Shown: piece after piece, positions 1-7,791 of the stretch
Numbering within the stretch: position 1 is the stretch's first letter
How the letters are laid out: every line of letters starts with the position of its first letter
From: Chrysochromulina parva
Taxonomy: Eukaryota > Haptophyta > Prymnesiales > Chrysochromulinaceae
Direction: 5' to 3'
NCBI GenBank assembly: GCA_002887195.1
Contig: PJAB01001758.1
Location: 1 to 12,372, forward strand
Length of the DNA: 12,372 bases
Program-made: the position numbers and the translations under genes
The notes under the pieces: model-generated
The model's database searches: none
What the model was told of the DNA's origin: nothing
Seen by the model: only the letters and a program-made list of their open reading frames with translations

Positions 1-120
1 CGCCGTCACGGCTGGGCGCACCTCGATGTCCCAGAGATCGAGCTCGCAATCAGAGGTCATCAGAGGTCATCAGAGCGCCGTCACGGCTGGGCGCACCTCG
101 ATGTCCCAGAGATCGAGCTC
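1..120 (-). repeat. Tandem duplication of the EF-hand gene 3' end, two 45-bp copies around a decamer array
   Basis: Positions 1-45 and 76-120 are identical over 45 bases, with a period of 75. The right copy encodes the end of the EF-hand reading frame. The 30 bases between them (46-75) are three 10-base units: gcaatcagag, gtcatcagag, gtcatcagag. The array may continue past the left edge. On the minus strand each copy contains CGAG|GTGCGC, so both copies carry an AG|GT splice-like junction. Confidence 0.95.
22..96 (-). other. Candidate 75-nt intron created by the duplication
   Basis: On the minus strand a GT donor (GAG|GTGCGC, first intron base 96) and an AG acceptor (ATCGAG|GTGCGC, last intron base 22) lie at the same place in the two 45-bp copies. 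Removing 22-96 joins the copies without loss or gain of coding bases (phase 0) and skips in-frame TGA stops in the decamer array. Its length and decamer content resemble the introns of the gene at the right end of the window. Splicing is inferred, not shown. The simpler alternative is that the frame really stops at 70. Confidence 0.4.
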
Positions 121-1365
121 CTCGACGGAGATCGGGTTGACGAGCCGCTTCATCATCTTGAGGAATTGCTTGAAGGAGAGCTGCCCCTCGTACGCATAGC
201 CCTCGTATGCATCGACCAAGTCGAGGGGCAGCAGCTGCGCGCGCAGCAGCATATCCTGGAGCTCCGATTGCAGCGTAACCGCTGACCATTCGATCGAGGC
301 GAGGCTGAACACAGACTCGTCAGCCGACACCTCCTCCGCAGCGGGCGCGGGTGGCGCGGTGGCGCCAGCGGCCTTGGCAGCCTTATGGGCGGCGTCCACC
401 GCGGCCGCGGCCCTCGCTTCACGTGCTAAGCGCGCGTCCTCGGCGCGCCCGTACGCGAGGGTCACCGTCTTGGCCAGCTTCGCCTTGCTGTGCTTGCCAT
501 TAATCCATCCGAACAGCTCCGAGATGCCAAGCACGCCCGAGCGGTCGTCATCGAGGTCAGTGAACACCCCCTCGAGGACCGACAGCTCCCCCTTGAACCC
601 GAGATCGTCGACCATCGAGCTGCTGAAGGTCGCCGCACTCAGGCTGCGCGACTGGCCGCGCGTCATCAAGCGGTAGAGATCCGACACCTTGAGCTTCGCC
701 GCTTGTAGCTTTTCGCGCAGCTCAAGCCGCAGAGCATCTGCATCTGAGCCATGCAGCGTCCAACCCTTGGCGACGTCGGAAAGCAGCCCACCGGATCTGG
801 CCGAGGCGTTGGCGCGCGGCTTCGTGGCGTCGAAAGCAAGCGTGGTCAGGAACCTCTTACAGTCCTTGCTCACCACGTTCACGCGCCCCTTGAGGATGCC
901 GAGCAGCTCAGAGTACGAGATCGTGCCCGAGCCGTCACTGTCCAGCTCTGAAAAGAGCTCGCTCGCGAGCCCGCCAAAGCCCATCTCCTCACACGCAGCC
1001 GCGAACTCGCTTTCATCGAGCGTACCGCGATAGTCGCGGTCATAGCGCATGAAGACCGCCTCGAGCCCTTTGCCGCCTACCGACTGAGCGATCGTCAGTG
1101 TCCACAGGAAGAACTCGCTCATCGAGATCTGCCCGCTGCCGTCCGCGTCCGCCGTGTTGAAGAGTTCTCGCAGCGCGGCCTCGGACGTCTGCCCTCGCAT
1201 GCGCTCAGGCACGGCCATGCGGAACTCCTCGTAGTCGAGGAGCGCATCTCCGTCCGCGTCCGCTTCGAGGAAAGCCATCGCCGCCTCGCGGGTCATGTCG
1301 AGAACGGACTGTTCTGTCACAGCAACCTCCATTGCGGGAGCACGTGCGGGCGGGTTCACCTTCAT
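70..1365 (-). CDS. EF-hand calcium-binding protein with five EF-hand loops
   Basis: A 431-residue open frame starts at the ATG at 1363-1365 and stops with TGA at 70-72. Five canonical calcium loops are visible: D36-x-D38-x-D40...E47; D73-x-D75-x-S77...E84; D109-x-D111...E120; D142-x-D144-x-S146...E153; and D272-x-D274-x-S276...E283. The first four form two pairs and the fifth lies alone. An Ala/Lys/Glu-rich, probably helical linker spans about 303-345. A C-terminal segment (about 355-430) contains a degenerate helical motif ending in a Leu/Asp/Trp-rich tail. There is no signal peptide or membrane segment, so it is probably a cytosolic or cytoskeletal calcium sensor. I do not recognise a named orthologue. 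M12 is an alternative start. The 3' end is uncertain: the last 45 coding bases occur again at 1-45, and if a 75-nt intron (22-96) is spliced the protein continues beyond the window instead of stopping at 70. Confidence 0.85.
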   Translation of the reverse strand: MKVNPPARAPAMEVAVTEQSVLDMTREAAMAFLEADADGDALLDYEEFRMAVPERMRGQTSEAALRELFNTADADGSGQISMSEFFLWTLTIAQSVGGKGLEAVFMRYDRDYRGTLDESEFAAACEEMGFGGLASELFSELDSDGSGTISYSELLGILKGRVNVVSKDCKRFLTTLAFDATKPRANASARSGGLLSDVAKGWTLHGSDADALRLELREKLQAAKLKVSDLYRLMTRGQSRSLSAATFSSSMVDDLGFKGELSVLEGVFTDLDDDRSGVLGISELFGWINGKHSKAKLAKTVTLAYGRAEDARLAREARAAAAVDAAHKAAKAAGATAPPAPAAEEVSADESVFSLASIEWSAVTLQSELQDMLLRAQLLPLDLVDAYEGYAYEGQLSFKQFLKMMKRLVNPISVEELDLWDIEVRPAVTAL

Positions 1366-1537
1366 GAGTACAGTGTTTCGTCACCGGGCCGCCGTCATGG
1401 ACGTCAAAGTCTGAAACGAAAAGGTCAGCCGTGAGGGAGATCCGAGGATTCGCTGGACTCGAATTGACTTGACTTGCCTCGCTTGATTGGGGCGTGGGAC
1501 CGTGCCCTCGACGCCCTCCCCCCCTTGCGCCCGGGCA
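1366..1537. promoter_or_regulatory. Shared upstream region of the EF-hand and 2OG oxygenase genes
   Basis: These 172 bases separate two divergent start codons and must hold the 5' leaders and promoters of both genes. No TATA-like box or other recognised element is visible. Confidence 0.4.
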
Positions 1538-2317
1538 ATGCTGAACACAGACGGAATTGGGTTATTAGCGCCGGCCATGCTGGACTATCGCAGCAGGCTG
1601 CAGCGAAGCGCCGCTCCGATTCCGTCCGCAGCTCTGGCGCAGTTCAAGCACGTGGGCTTCTGCGTCGTGCCGAATTACTTTCCGCCAGCTTTTGTGGACG
1701 CCATCCTGACCGACGTGCTGCTGTGCGAGCAAGAGGGTCTACCAAGGGCCGCCGGGCTGACTACCAAAAACGGATATATGGACACATCAGTCCGTCTCTC
1801 GTCCCAGCTCCCGCTCATACCGCCGCCGCGCACGAGCGCGGGTAACGTGGATACACGCATGGCGCTCACGACAGCGATGCGAAGCCTTTGCATCGACCTC
1901 GACCACGTCCTCAAGCTGCCGCTACAGCTTGAGCCGCTGTCCATGGAACTCGCGTACCTCTTGTATCCTATTGGTGGGCGCTACCAGCGGCATATAGACA
2001 TACCGAATAAAAACGACGGCTGGGTCCGCAGCGGCCGCAGCACCGAGGATGGCGGTTCGTTTTTGGGTCACGCGACACGGCGCGAGGTGAGCATGCTGCT
2101 CTACCTGAATCGTGGATGGGATCCAGCGTGGGGAGGCCAACTCCGCATCTATCACGGTGCCGAGGGTGATATGGGTGCAGCCCACACAGACATCACGCCA
2201 GAGGGTGGCACCTTGGTCCTGCTGCGCTCTGACCGTGTACCTCACGAGGTGTTGCCGACCGAGCAGCCGCGCCAATGCGTCGTGGGCTGGTTCAGATCAG
2301 AGAGGCGGACAAATTGA
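1538..2317 (+). CDS. 2-oxoglutarate/Fe(II)-dependent dioxygenase, prolyl 4-hydroxylase / EGLN (SM-20)-like
   Basis: The 259-residue product has the double-stranded beta-helix signature of the prolyl 4-hydroxylase superfamily. Using M1 at 1538, the iron ligands are H152 and D154 in a RHIDIP motif and H236 in a VPHEV motif. R245 is placed to bind the 2-oxoglutarate carboxylate and is followed by VVGWFR, as in EGLN/PHD and SM-20 enzymes. The core strand VSMLLYLN and a WGGQLRIY motif also fit. The N-terminal part (GFCVVPNYFP) matches the start of this fold. Family members hydroxylate prolyl or related residues using O2 and 2-oxoglutarate; the substrate here is unknown. The frame is open upstream to about 1487 but without another ATG. 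M14 (ATG at 1577) has a better start context and could be the true start. No targeting peptide is evident. Confidence 0.88.
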   Translation: MLNTDGIGLLAPAMLDYRSRLQRSAAPIPSAALAQFKHVGFCVVPNYFPPAFVDAILTDVLLCEQEGLPRAAGLTTKNGYMDTSVRLSSQLPLIPPPRTSAGNVDTRMALTTAMRSLCIDLDHVLKLPLQLEPLSMELAYLLYPIGGRYQRHIDIPNKNDGWVRSGRSTEDGGSFLGHATRREVSMLLYLNRGWDPAWGGQLRIYHGAEGDMGAAHTDITPEGGTLVLLRSDRVPHEVLPTEQPRQCVVGWFRSERRTN

Positions 2318-2726
2318 TGTCGAATGCAGCGCTCATACAGCGGTGCGTCGATATCCCTCAAGACGAAACACCCGCAAAACTCGGCTCACACGAGCAGTTC
2401 GCGTGTCCGTGTGCGCGACGCCCCGTTGCCGTTCGCGCGCGCGCGGTGGATGAGAACGACAGGCGGTATTGCAGGTATAGTCCCCGGGATTGAAAGACGG
2501 AGAAAAAACTGCGAGGTCGAAGTCGAACTCATACACCAACACCTGTACTATCATTGTCTGGTCTGGCAAATAAATGTCGAGGCGCACCGAATGCGGCTTT
2601 CGTCGGCGACCGCCACGCGGCGTCGCGTGTGAGTGTGAATGCTGCAAACAGGACCCGCCGCTCACCTCAGACACGCCGAGACCTCCGCGTGAGACCATCG
2701 CGTGCGACCGTAGCGACCCGGCACCT
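2318..2726. other. Convergent intergenic region holding two 3' UTRs
   Basis: These 409 bases lie between the stop codons of the 2OG oxygenase and NAA15. I see no convincing gene; the short open frames are unlike any protein I know. An AATAAA hexamer at 2569-2574 (+ strand) could serve as the polyadenylation signal of the oxygenase gene, but nothing else supports this. Confidence 0.5.
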
Positions 2727-5345
2727 CTATTCGCTCGCACCCTTGCCGTCCTGAATGCCTTGGGACAGGACTTCTGGCGGCTGGAAGTAATCGGCAAGCG
2801 GGTAGCGCGCGCGCACCTTGGCGCCGAAAGCCTCGGCCGCGGCGGCGTCGCCGAAGGAGGTGGCGAGCAGCGTGTGCGCACGCACGGCGAGCGCCAGGCT
2901 GAGTTTGCTCGGATCGAGCGACGTAACGAGCGCCTTGGCCGCGTCCTTCTGCGCAGGTGCGATCTGCAGCTGCAGCGCGGCGGCCGCGAGCACCGCCGCG
3001 GGCGCGCCCTCAGCCTTGAGCAGGAAGGCCTTATTGAGCTCCTCGAGAGATTTGCCAGGCGGCGCGCCTATGGCGGCGCGATTGGCCTCGAGCACACGCG
3101 CAATCGTCGGCGGCAGGATCGCCGCCTCCTTGTCCATCTCGAGCAAGAACTCAACGGTCGCCGTGTGCACGTCCGGGTCGGCCGGTGCCAGAGCCACTGC
3201 CCGGCGCAGCGCGCGCAGGGCGAGCAGGTAGCGCTTCTTGCGCAGGGCGAGGGCGCACGCGAGCGTGTGCGTGCGCAGGTTTTTGGGCGCGTGCTGCTGC
3301 AGCGTCCGCAAGAAGACGGAGGCCTTCTCAAGCGGGTCGTCGACGCTGGCGAGCGCCGCGCCCTCCGGATCTTCATCTACGGGCTTGTCGGGCTTGCCTT
3401 TGTTGCCCTTGGCGCCCTTCTCCGCCTTGGCCGCCACCGCCGCCTTGGCCTTGGCCTCCTCAGCCTCCGCCTTGGCCTTGGCCTCCGCCTTGCGCTTCTT
3501 CGACTCGAGCTTCTTGCGCTCGCCTGCCGACATCTGCGACTCGTCTGCCGCCGCCGCCGCCGCCGCGTCCTGCTTAGGCTTATCCACGAGCGCAATGTAG
3601 ACTTCAATAGCACCCATAGCCGCGCGCACGTAGTACGCGTGGCCATGGACCGTGTCCTCCATGCGAAGCATATTGACGTACGCGCGCAGCGTCATCTTGC
3701 GGATGCAGTACGTGTGGAAGTCGAATTGGTCTTCGATGATGTCGGTGAAATGCTTGTCCACCGACGTGAACTGCTTGAGCGCACGCCCGTAGTGGGAGGC
3801 GTCGGTGCGCGCGAGTCGGCAGTACGCCTGTCCGATCTCTAGCTCGTACCACATGCATTGCATATCAAACAGGTTGGACTTTTGGTCGCCGTCCTTGGTG
3901 AACAGCGCGATCGTCTTCTGCGCCTCGTCCACCTGGTTCGCCCGCAGCATGTAGCGTGTCGCCTTGGTGTTGATGTAACGGTCAGCCAAGTCCATCTGGC
4001 GCGCGAGATTCATACACTCGGACGCCTGGAGCAGCGCGCCCGCGTGCTTGTACATGCGCGCCTTGAGCATGTAAAGGTCGAGCAGCGTAGGTGTGTGCTG
4101 GATCGCGAGATCGATCTGCGCGAGCGCTCTCGCGCTCTCGCCCACCTGGTCGTAGTGCTGCGCGAGCAGGGCACGTACCCACATGATGACGGTGGGCATC
4201 TCGTGGCGAGACTCACCCGGCAGCTTGCCGTCGGCCTCGAGCGATTTGAGCCACTCCTCGAGGATGGCGCCCAGCACCTCCGCCTTCGGCTTAGAGCGGT
4301 AGAGCGGCTTGAGGTCGGCAAAGAGGGACGGCACGCCCTTGCGCAGCGGCGGCAGGATGTATGTCTTGCATGCGATGCGGAAGTGCGCGCCGTCGCGCGC
4401 AAAGTCGAGAGGCAGCCGGCGGCACACCGTCGACTTGGGGTGGTGGTGCTGCAGCTCCGCGTACAACACCTTGAGCTTCGCCTCCGTCGCCTCGTCCACC
4501 TCCTCGGGCATCCAATTCTCAATCGCACGGCCGGCGCCGAGCACGCACGCCTGCAGCCCCGCGTGGTAGCCGACGTGCTCCGGGTTGCGCTTGAGCAGCT
4601 GGCGGTAGAGCGGCTCGGCGTCGGCGTGCCGGTTGAGCTGGCGCAGCAGCTGCGCGCGCTTCTCGAGCCAGAAGAGCCGATCGACGATGTCTTTCTCGCA
4701 GCTCTCGAGGTGGTCGAGAGCCTCCTGCAGCTGGCCGTCCTCCTCGAGCAGCATGTTTTTGTACAGCAGCATCTCGGAGTGCTCGTAGTCGTTCTCGGGC
4801 GTGCCCTCGAGAGTGTCCTCGTGCGCCTTGACGATGTTCACCGCCTTGTCGTACCGATTCATCAGGTGCGCCGCCACGGCGAAGGTGAACCAATTGTTCT
4901 TGTTGGTCGGCTTGAGCGTGAGCAGATGCTGGCGCGTCTGCACGAAGCCCTCGAGGTCGCGCATCTGGACCTGGAGCATCGAGAGGTCGCGCAGGATCTG
5001 CATGTTGTCCGGGTCGTGGCGCAGCGCGCCGCGGTAGCACTTGATCGCCTGCAAGTACTCGCGGTCCGACCTGTAGAGCAGCCCGTACACGTGCCAGCAC
5101 ACGTGACTCTTGATGTCCATCTTGACGCCCTTGCGCACGAGCTCGTACGCCTCGGCCTTGCGGTCGACGCAGTTGAGGATGAGACCCTTCATCGACAGGG
5201 TCTCTCCGTGGTCGGGAAACTTTTTGAGCACCGTATCGGCGGCTTTGATGCCCTTCTTGTACTGCTTCGTCTCATAGTGCTTGACAATTTGTTTGAAGAG
5301 ACCGGCCTCCTTGCTCGGCAGGCCGTTTTCACGGGTGGACGTCAT
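2727..5345 (-). CDS. NAA15: NatA N-terminal acetyltransferase auxiliary subunit NAA15
   Basis: This uninterrupted 872-residue protein is close to the length of animal NAA15 (about 866). NAA15 is a TPR-type alpha-solenoid that wraps the catalytic subunit NAA10 and anchors NatA at the ribosome exit tunnel for co-translational N-acetylation. TPR repeats start near residue 15 (FKQIVKHYETKQYKKGIKAA) and run on. Highly conserved family blocks are seen at about 91-133 (YRSDREYLQAIKCYRGAL, ILRDLSMLQVQMRDLEGF), 338-350 (GVPSLFADLKPLY) and 421-510 (LDLYMLKARMYKHAG and following). A Lys/Ala/Glu-rich basic stretch at about 607-655, preceded by a run of seven Ala, occupies the same place as the charged region in animal NAA15. 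A C-terminal helical part (about 669-872) follows. The ATG at 5345 gives the expected N-terminus. The catalytic NAA10 gene is not in the window. The gene is intronless here, unlike the MICAL-like gene. Confidence 0.97.
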   Translation of the reverse strand: MTSTRENGLPSKEAGLFKQIVKHYETKQYKKGIKAADTVLKKFPDHGETLSMKGLILNCVDRKAEAYELVRKGVKMDIKSHVCWHVYGLLYRSDREYLQAIKCYRGALRHDPDNMQILRDLSMLQVQMRDLEGFVQTRQHLLTLKPTNKNNWFTFAVAAHLMNRYDKAVNIVKAHEDTLEGTPENDYEHSEMLLYKNMLLEEDGQLQEALDHLESCEKDIVDRLFWLEKRAQLLRQLNRHADAEPLYRQLLKRNPEHVGYHAGLQACVLGAGRAIENWMPEEVDEATEAKLKVLYAELQHHHPKSTVCRRLPLDFARDGAHFRIACKTYILPPLRKGVPSLFADLKPLYRSKPKAEVLGAILEEWLKSLEADGKLPGESRHEMPTVIMWVRALLAQHYDQVGESARALAQIDLAIQHTPTLLDLYMLKARMYKHAGALLQASECMNLARQMDLADRYINTKATRYMLRANQVDEAQKTIALFTKDGDQKSNLFDMQCMWYELEIGQAYCRLARTDASHYGRALKQFTSVDKHFTDIIEDQFDFHTYCIRKMTLRAYVNMLRMEDTVHGHAYYVRAAMGAIEVYIALVDKPKQDAAAAAAADESQMSAGERKKLESKKRKAEAKAKAEAEEAKAKAAVAAKAEKGAKGNKGKPDKPVDEDPEGAALASVDDPLEKASVFLRTLQQHAPKNLRTHTLACALALRKKRYLLALRALRRAVALAPADPDVHTATVEFLLEMDKEAAILPPTIARVLEANRAAIGAPPGKSLEELNKAFLLKAEGAPAAVLAAAALQLQIAPAQKDAAKALVTSLDPSKLSLALAVRAHTLLATSFGDAAAAEAFGAKVRARYPLADYFQPPEVLSQGIQDGKGASE

Positions 5346-5607
5346 CGCAGAGCAATGTCACTCGCGTGCAGCCGGCTCAGGCTCTGAGCGATTCAGAGAG
5401 GCAGCGCCACCCTGCCGCGCGCACCTCGGCCTTCGGCGGTGGCGGCCTCGTCGATGCGGTCACAGCAAACTTGACGTTTCAATCTGCATATGGTTTTTGC
5501 AGACTTGGAAAACCTGGAAGCATACACCATTGAAGCACGGGTTTCGGCGGCACGTGTCCGCTTGCCGAACCACGGCCATCTTGCGAGGAATCCGACAGCT
5601 CCTCGCC
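5346..5607. promoter_or_regulatory. Shared upstream region of NAA15 and the plastid-protein gene
   Basis: These 262 bases lie between two divergent starts. The part around 5470-5530 is relatively AT-rich compared with the flanks. The frame of the + gene is open through much of this region, but it is unlike the protein proper and lies upstream of a clear signal-peptide start at 5608. No specific motif is recognised. Confidence 0.35.
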
Positions 5608-6261
5608 ATGCTGCGCATCCTCTTGTGCTGCACGTGCGCGGCGGCGCTGCAACTGGCCCCGGGCGCGCCGCACCACCTCATGCAGACGACTGCCGCAGCC
5701 GCGCTTCGCGCTTCCAACGTCGCAATGATGAGCCGCAAGGGGAAGCCGCAGATGCCCTCCGTCGGGGGCATGGCGATGCCGTCGTCGATGCAGCAGATGC
5801 CGCAGGCGCCCCCGCCACCCAAGGATGGGATCCCGGTCTTCTACCTCTATTGTCGTTCGGGGGTTGGCAAGCCGTGGTACCCAGTCTCTGCAATGAAGGG
5901 CGACGGCCAGTCAAAGGGCCTCATCAACGCTTGGCTCAACAGCCCGTTCGGCAAGCAGGTGTTCAAAGACCGACTCGACCAGGGCATGGCGCGCTCCATT
6001 TTCGACTCCGAGCGGCGACTCGCCGACATGGCGTGCGAGCAGTACCGTCAGCTCAAGGACTTCAAGGCGCGGCTGCAGTGGGGATTCAAAATCCTGGACG
6101 CCGACGTGATGGCCAAGGAGGCCTCGGGCGAGATCGAGAAGCAGAAGATCATACCGGTGTCCAAGAGCATGCTCACCCAGGGCGGGCTGCTCGACCGCGC
6201 CAAGGACGCGCTGGCCAAGGTGGCCGGCGGCTCCAGCCAACCATCAGCCAGCGAGAAGTGA
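5608..6261 (+). CDS. Probable plastid-targeted protein, HHL1-like
   Basis: The 217-residue product starts with a signal-peptide-like leader (MLRILLCCTCAAALQLAPG). An Ala/Ser/Arg-rich stretch ending in RASNVAMMSRKGK follows, then a Pro/Met/Gln linker (about 48-72). This fits the bipartite leader of nuclear-encoded proteins entering secondary plastids. The conserved core is about 75-170: PVFYLYCRS, KPWYPVSAMKGD, GKQVFKDRLDQGMARSIF and a QWGFKIL block. This order resembles the chloroplast thylakoid protein HHL1 (hypersensitive to high light 1), recalled from memory and not checked. No transmembrane helix is obvious in the core. The frame is open 109 codons further upstream, but that part crosses the NAA15 start and lacks any conserved feature, so I chose the ATG at 5608 (GCCATG context). 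The function is tentative; the plastid location is more likely than not. Confidence 0.75.
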   Translation: MLRILLCCTCAAALQLAPGAPHHLMQTTAAAALRASNVAMMSRKGKPQMPSVGGMAMPSSMQQMPQAPPPPKDGIPVFYLYCRSGVGKPWYPVSAMKGDGQSKGLINAWLNSPFGKQVFKDRLDQGMARSIFDSERRLADMACEQYRQLKDFKARLQWGFKILDADVMAKEASGEIEKQKIIPVSKSMLTQGGLLDRAKDALAKVAGGSSQPSASEK

Positions 6262-6432
6262 AAGTCCGAGTGTCGCGACGAGCGACGATGGGAGAGCTGC
6301 TTCCCAGCATAACATGTAGGATACCCTGGCCTGGTCCTGAGTGTGTAGAATGAGGGGAATTTGCGACGAGCTCCATTCTCCAAACTCGCGGCGTGCGCCG
6401 AAGTCCGGCGCGCTCAACGGTAGGAAAAGGAC

Positions 6433-7791
6433 ATGCCCGGTCTCTCCTCCGTGTCCCGCGTCTCTGAAGAGTCGCGGATGCAATCCGCGTCTTCGCTGCG
6501 CGGCGCCGCCGCCAAGAGTCACACCGCCGCCATGGAGCAGGATGTTATCTCGATGGAGACGCGCCTCGCGCAGCTCAAGGCGACCATGCAATCCGAGCGC
6601 GAGAAACGTGACTCTGCACGTGGGCGCAATCCCACAGGGGCTGTGTGGCGCTCCGCACGCACGGACGTGCCGGTGAACAGCAGCTCGTACGTGGACAAGG
6701 TGCTCAAGTCTAAGGACGTCGCAGCACAGCAGGCAGGTCAGGACGCTGCGGCGGCGAAGCCCACGCAGCCTCTACTCCGCGCGGGCTCCCTTCCTGTGGC
6801 GCCGCCGAGTGGCGGGCCGGCGCCGTTTGGCAAGACGCGCGCGAGCTTCGATTGGAACCCGAGCGCCTCGCTCGTCGACCTCGGCGGCGACCTCGGCGGC
6901 GACTACGAGGACTTGCTCGGCCCTGAAGGGGGCAGCAACACGCACGAGCCTCCACCCGCCTCCGGCGGCGGCGCACTACTCGAGGGCGAATTCGACGAGG
7001 CGGCCAACTCGGCGGCGTTCGCGGACGCAGTACGTGAGTGGCGTACCGACGGTGCGGCGGCCGCTGGCGGCGGCGGCGGCGGGCCGTCGCAGACGGGTAT
7101 TCTCTTGGGCGCGGGGCGAATCGACGTAGGGGGCAGTGACCGGAGCGTCGCCGCGGGCGCCGTCGGCGGCGGTGGGGGCTTCGGCGCCGCACGCGCTGGC
7201 AAGGTGAGCAGCGGCGCCAACACGGGCAGCAGCGGCACAGGCACGGGCTCCGGAGGTGGTCTGCTCGAGGGTGACGCATTCGATGAGGAGGCGAGCTCCG
7301 CCTCGTTTGCCGAGGCTCTGAATGCATGGCGTTCGGGCGGAGGCAGCACGACCTCCATGGCTGCCGCGCCGAAACGGGCGTCGCGCTTCGGCGCGGCGGC
7401 ACCGCCTGCCGCGCCTGCCTCGAGTGAGCCGACGCTCGCCGACAAGGTGCATGCCCTCAAGATGGAGCTGAGTCTTCCGATGGAGCTGTCCATGAGCGAG
7501 GCCGTCGCGATCGCCAACGGGGCAGTCGGTCTCAGCTCCATGGGCACGCTTGCCGATCAGGTGGGCCGGCTGCTGCGCGAGACGGGCATCAAGCCCGTGC
7601 GTGGATGTGCGCCGGGCGGCGCGCCGCCGCCGCCGAACGGCTCGACGAGCCCGGGCGCACAGAGCTGCGGCAGTCGACCGGCCAGTGCGCGGCCGCCCAG
7701 CCGCAGCGGAGGAGTGCAGACGCAGACCCGGCCGCCAAAGTCGTTCTTCGAGATGCTGCAGGACCAGAAGCGCAAGGATGGCGTGCTATGA
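6433..7791 (+). CDS. Low-complexity protein with two acidic EWR-type repeats, possibly ZBBX-like
   Basis: This is a 452-residue protein rich in Gly, Ala and Ser. A short predicted coiled coil lies at about 34-62 (MEQDVISMETRLAQLKATM). Two repeats of about 25 residues are clear: 182-206 (LLEGEFDEAANSAAF then VREWR) and 277-302 (LLEGDAFDEEASSASF then LNAWR). They are separated by a poly-Gly linker. A helical segment at about 334-386 contains two related LADKV/LADQV units, and the protein ends in a charged SFFEMLQDQKRKDG motif. Acidic motifs of this kind ending in a W-R pair recall the animal protein ZBBX, but I cannot confirm this and no B-box zinc finger is present. It starts at the first ATG in frame (6433), 171 bp after the upstream stop on the same strand. 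It is soluble with no targeting signal; function is unknown. Confidence 0.8.
   Translation: MPGLSSVSRVSEESRMQSASSLRGAAAKSHTAAMEQDVISMETRLAQLKATMQSEREKRDSARGRNPTGAVWRSARTDVPVNSSSYVDKVLKSKDVAAQQAGQDAAAAKPTQPLLRAGSLPVAPPSGGPAPFGKTRASFDWNPSASLVDLGGDLGGDYEDLLGPEGGSNTHEPPPASGGGALLEGEFDEAANSAAFADAVREWRTDGAAAAGGGGGGPSQTGILLGAGRIDVGGSDRSVAAGAVGGGGGFGAARAGKVSSGANTGSSGTGTGSGGGLLEGDAFDEEASSASFAEALNAWRSGGGSTTSMAAAPKRASRFGAAAPPAAPASSEPTLADKVHALKMELSLPMELSMSEAVAIANGAVGLSSMGTLADQVGRLLRETGIKPVRGCAPGGAPPPPNGSTSPGAQSCGSRPASARPPSRSGGVQTQTRPPKSFFEMLQDQKRKDGVL

Noticed and set aside
1487..1537. Open frame upstream of the oxygenase ATG
   Set aside because: It would need a TTG start, which is not expected for a eukaryotic nuclear gene, and the residues are low-complexity.
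2574..5387. Two long open frames (422 and 509 residues) on the plus strand opposite NAA15
   Set aside because: They are antisense shadows of a GC-rich coding sequence, rich in Leu, Arg, Val and His with no recognisable domain, while the minus-strand protein is clearly NAA15.
7204..7245. Strong splice donor-like AAG|GTGAGC in the EWR-repeat gene
   Set aside because: Nearby AG acceptors would give introns under 40 nt and break the frame; the reading frame is open throughout.
6710..7547. Several minus-strand open frames of 158-230 residues opposite the EWR-repeat gene
   Set aside because: Their composition is Arg/Pro/Ala-rich as expected from the opposite strand of a Gly/Ala-rich gene, with no conserved motif.
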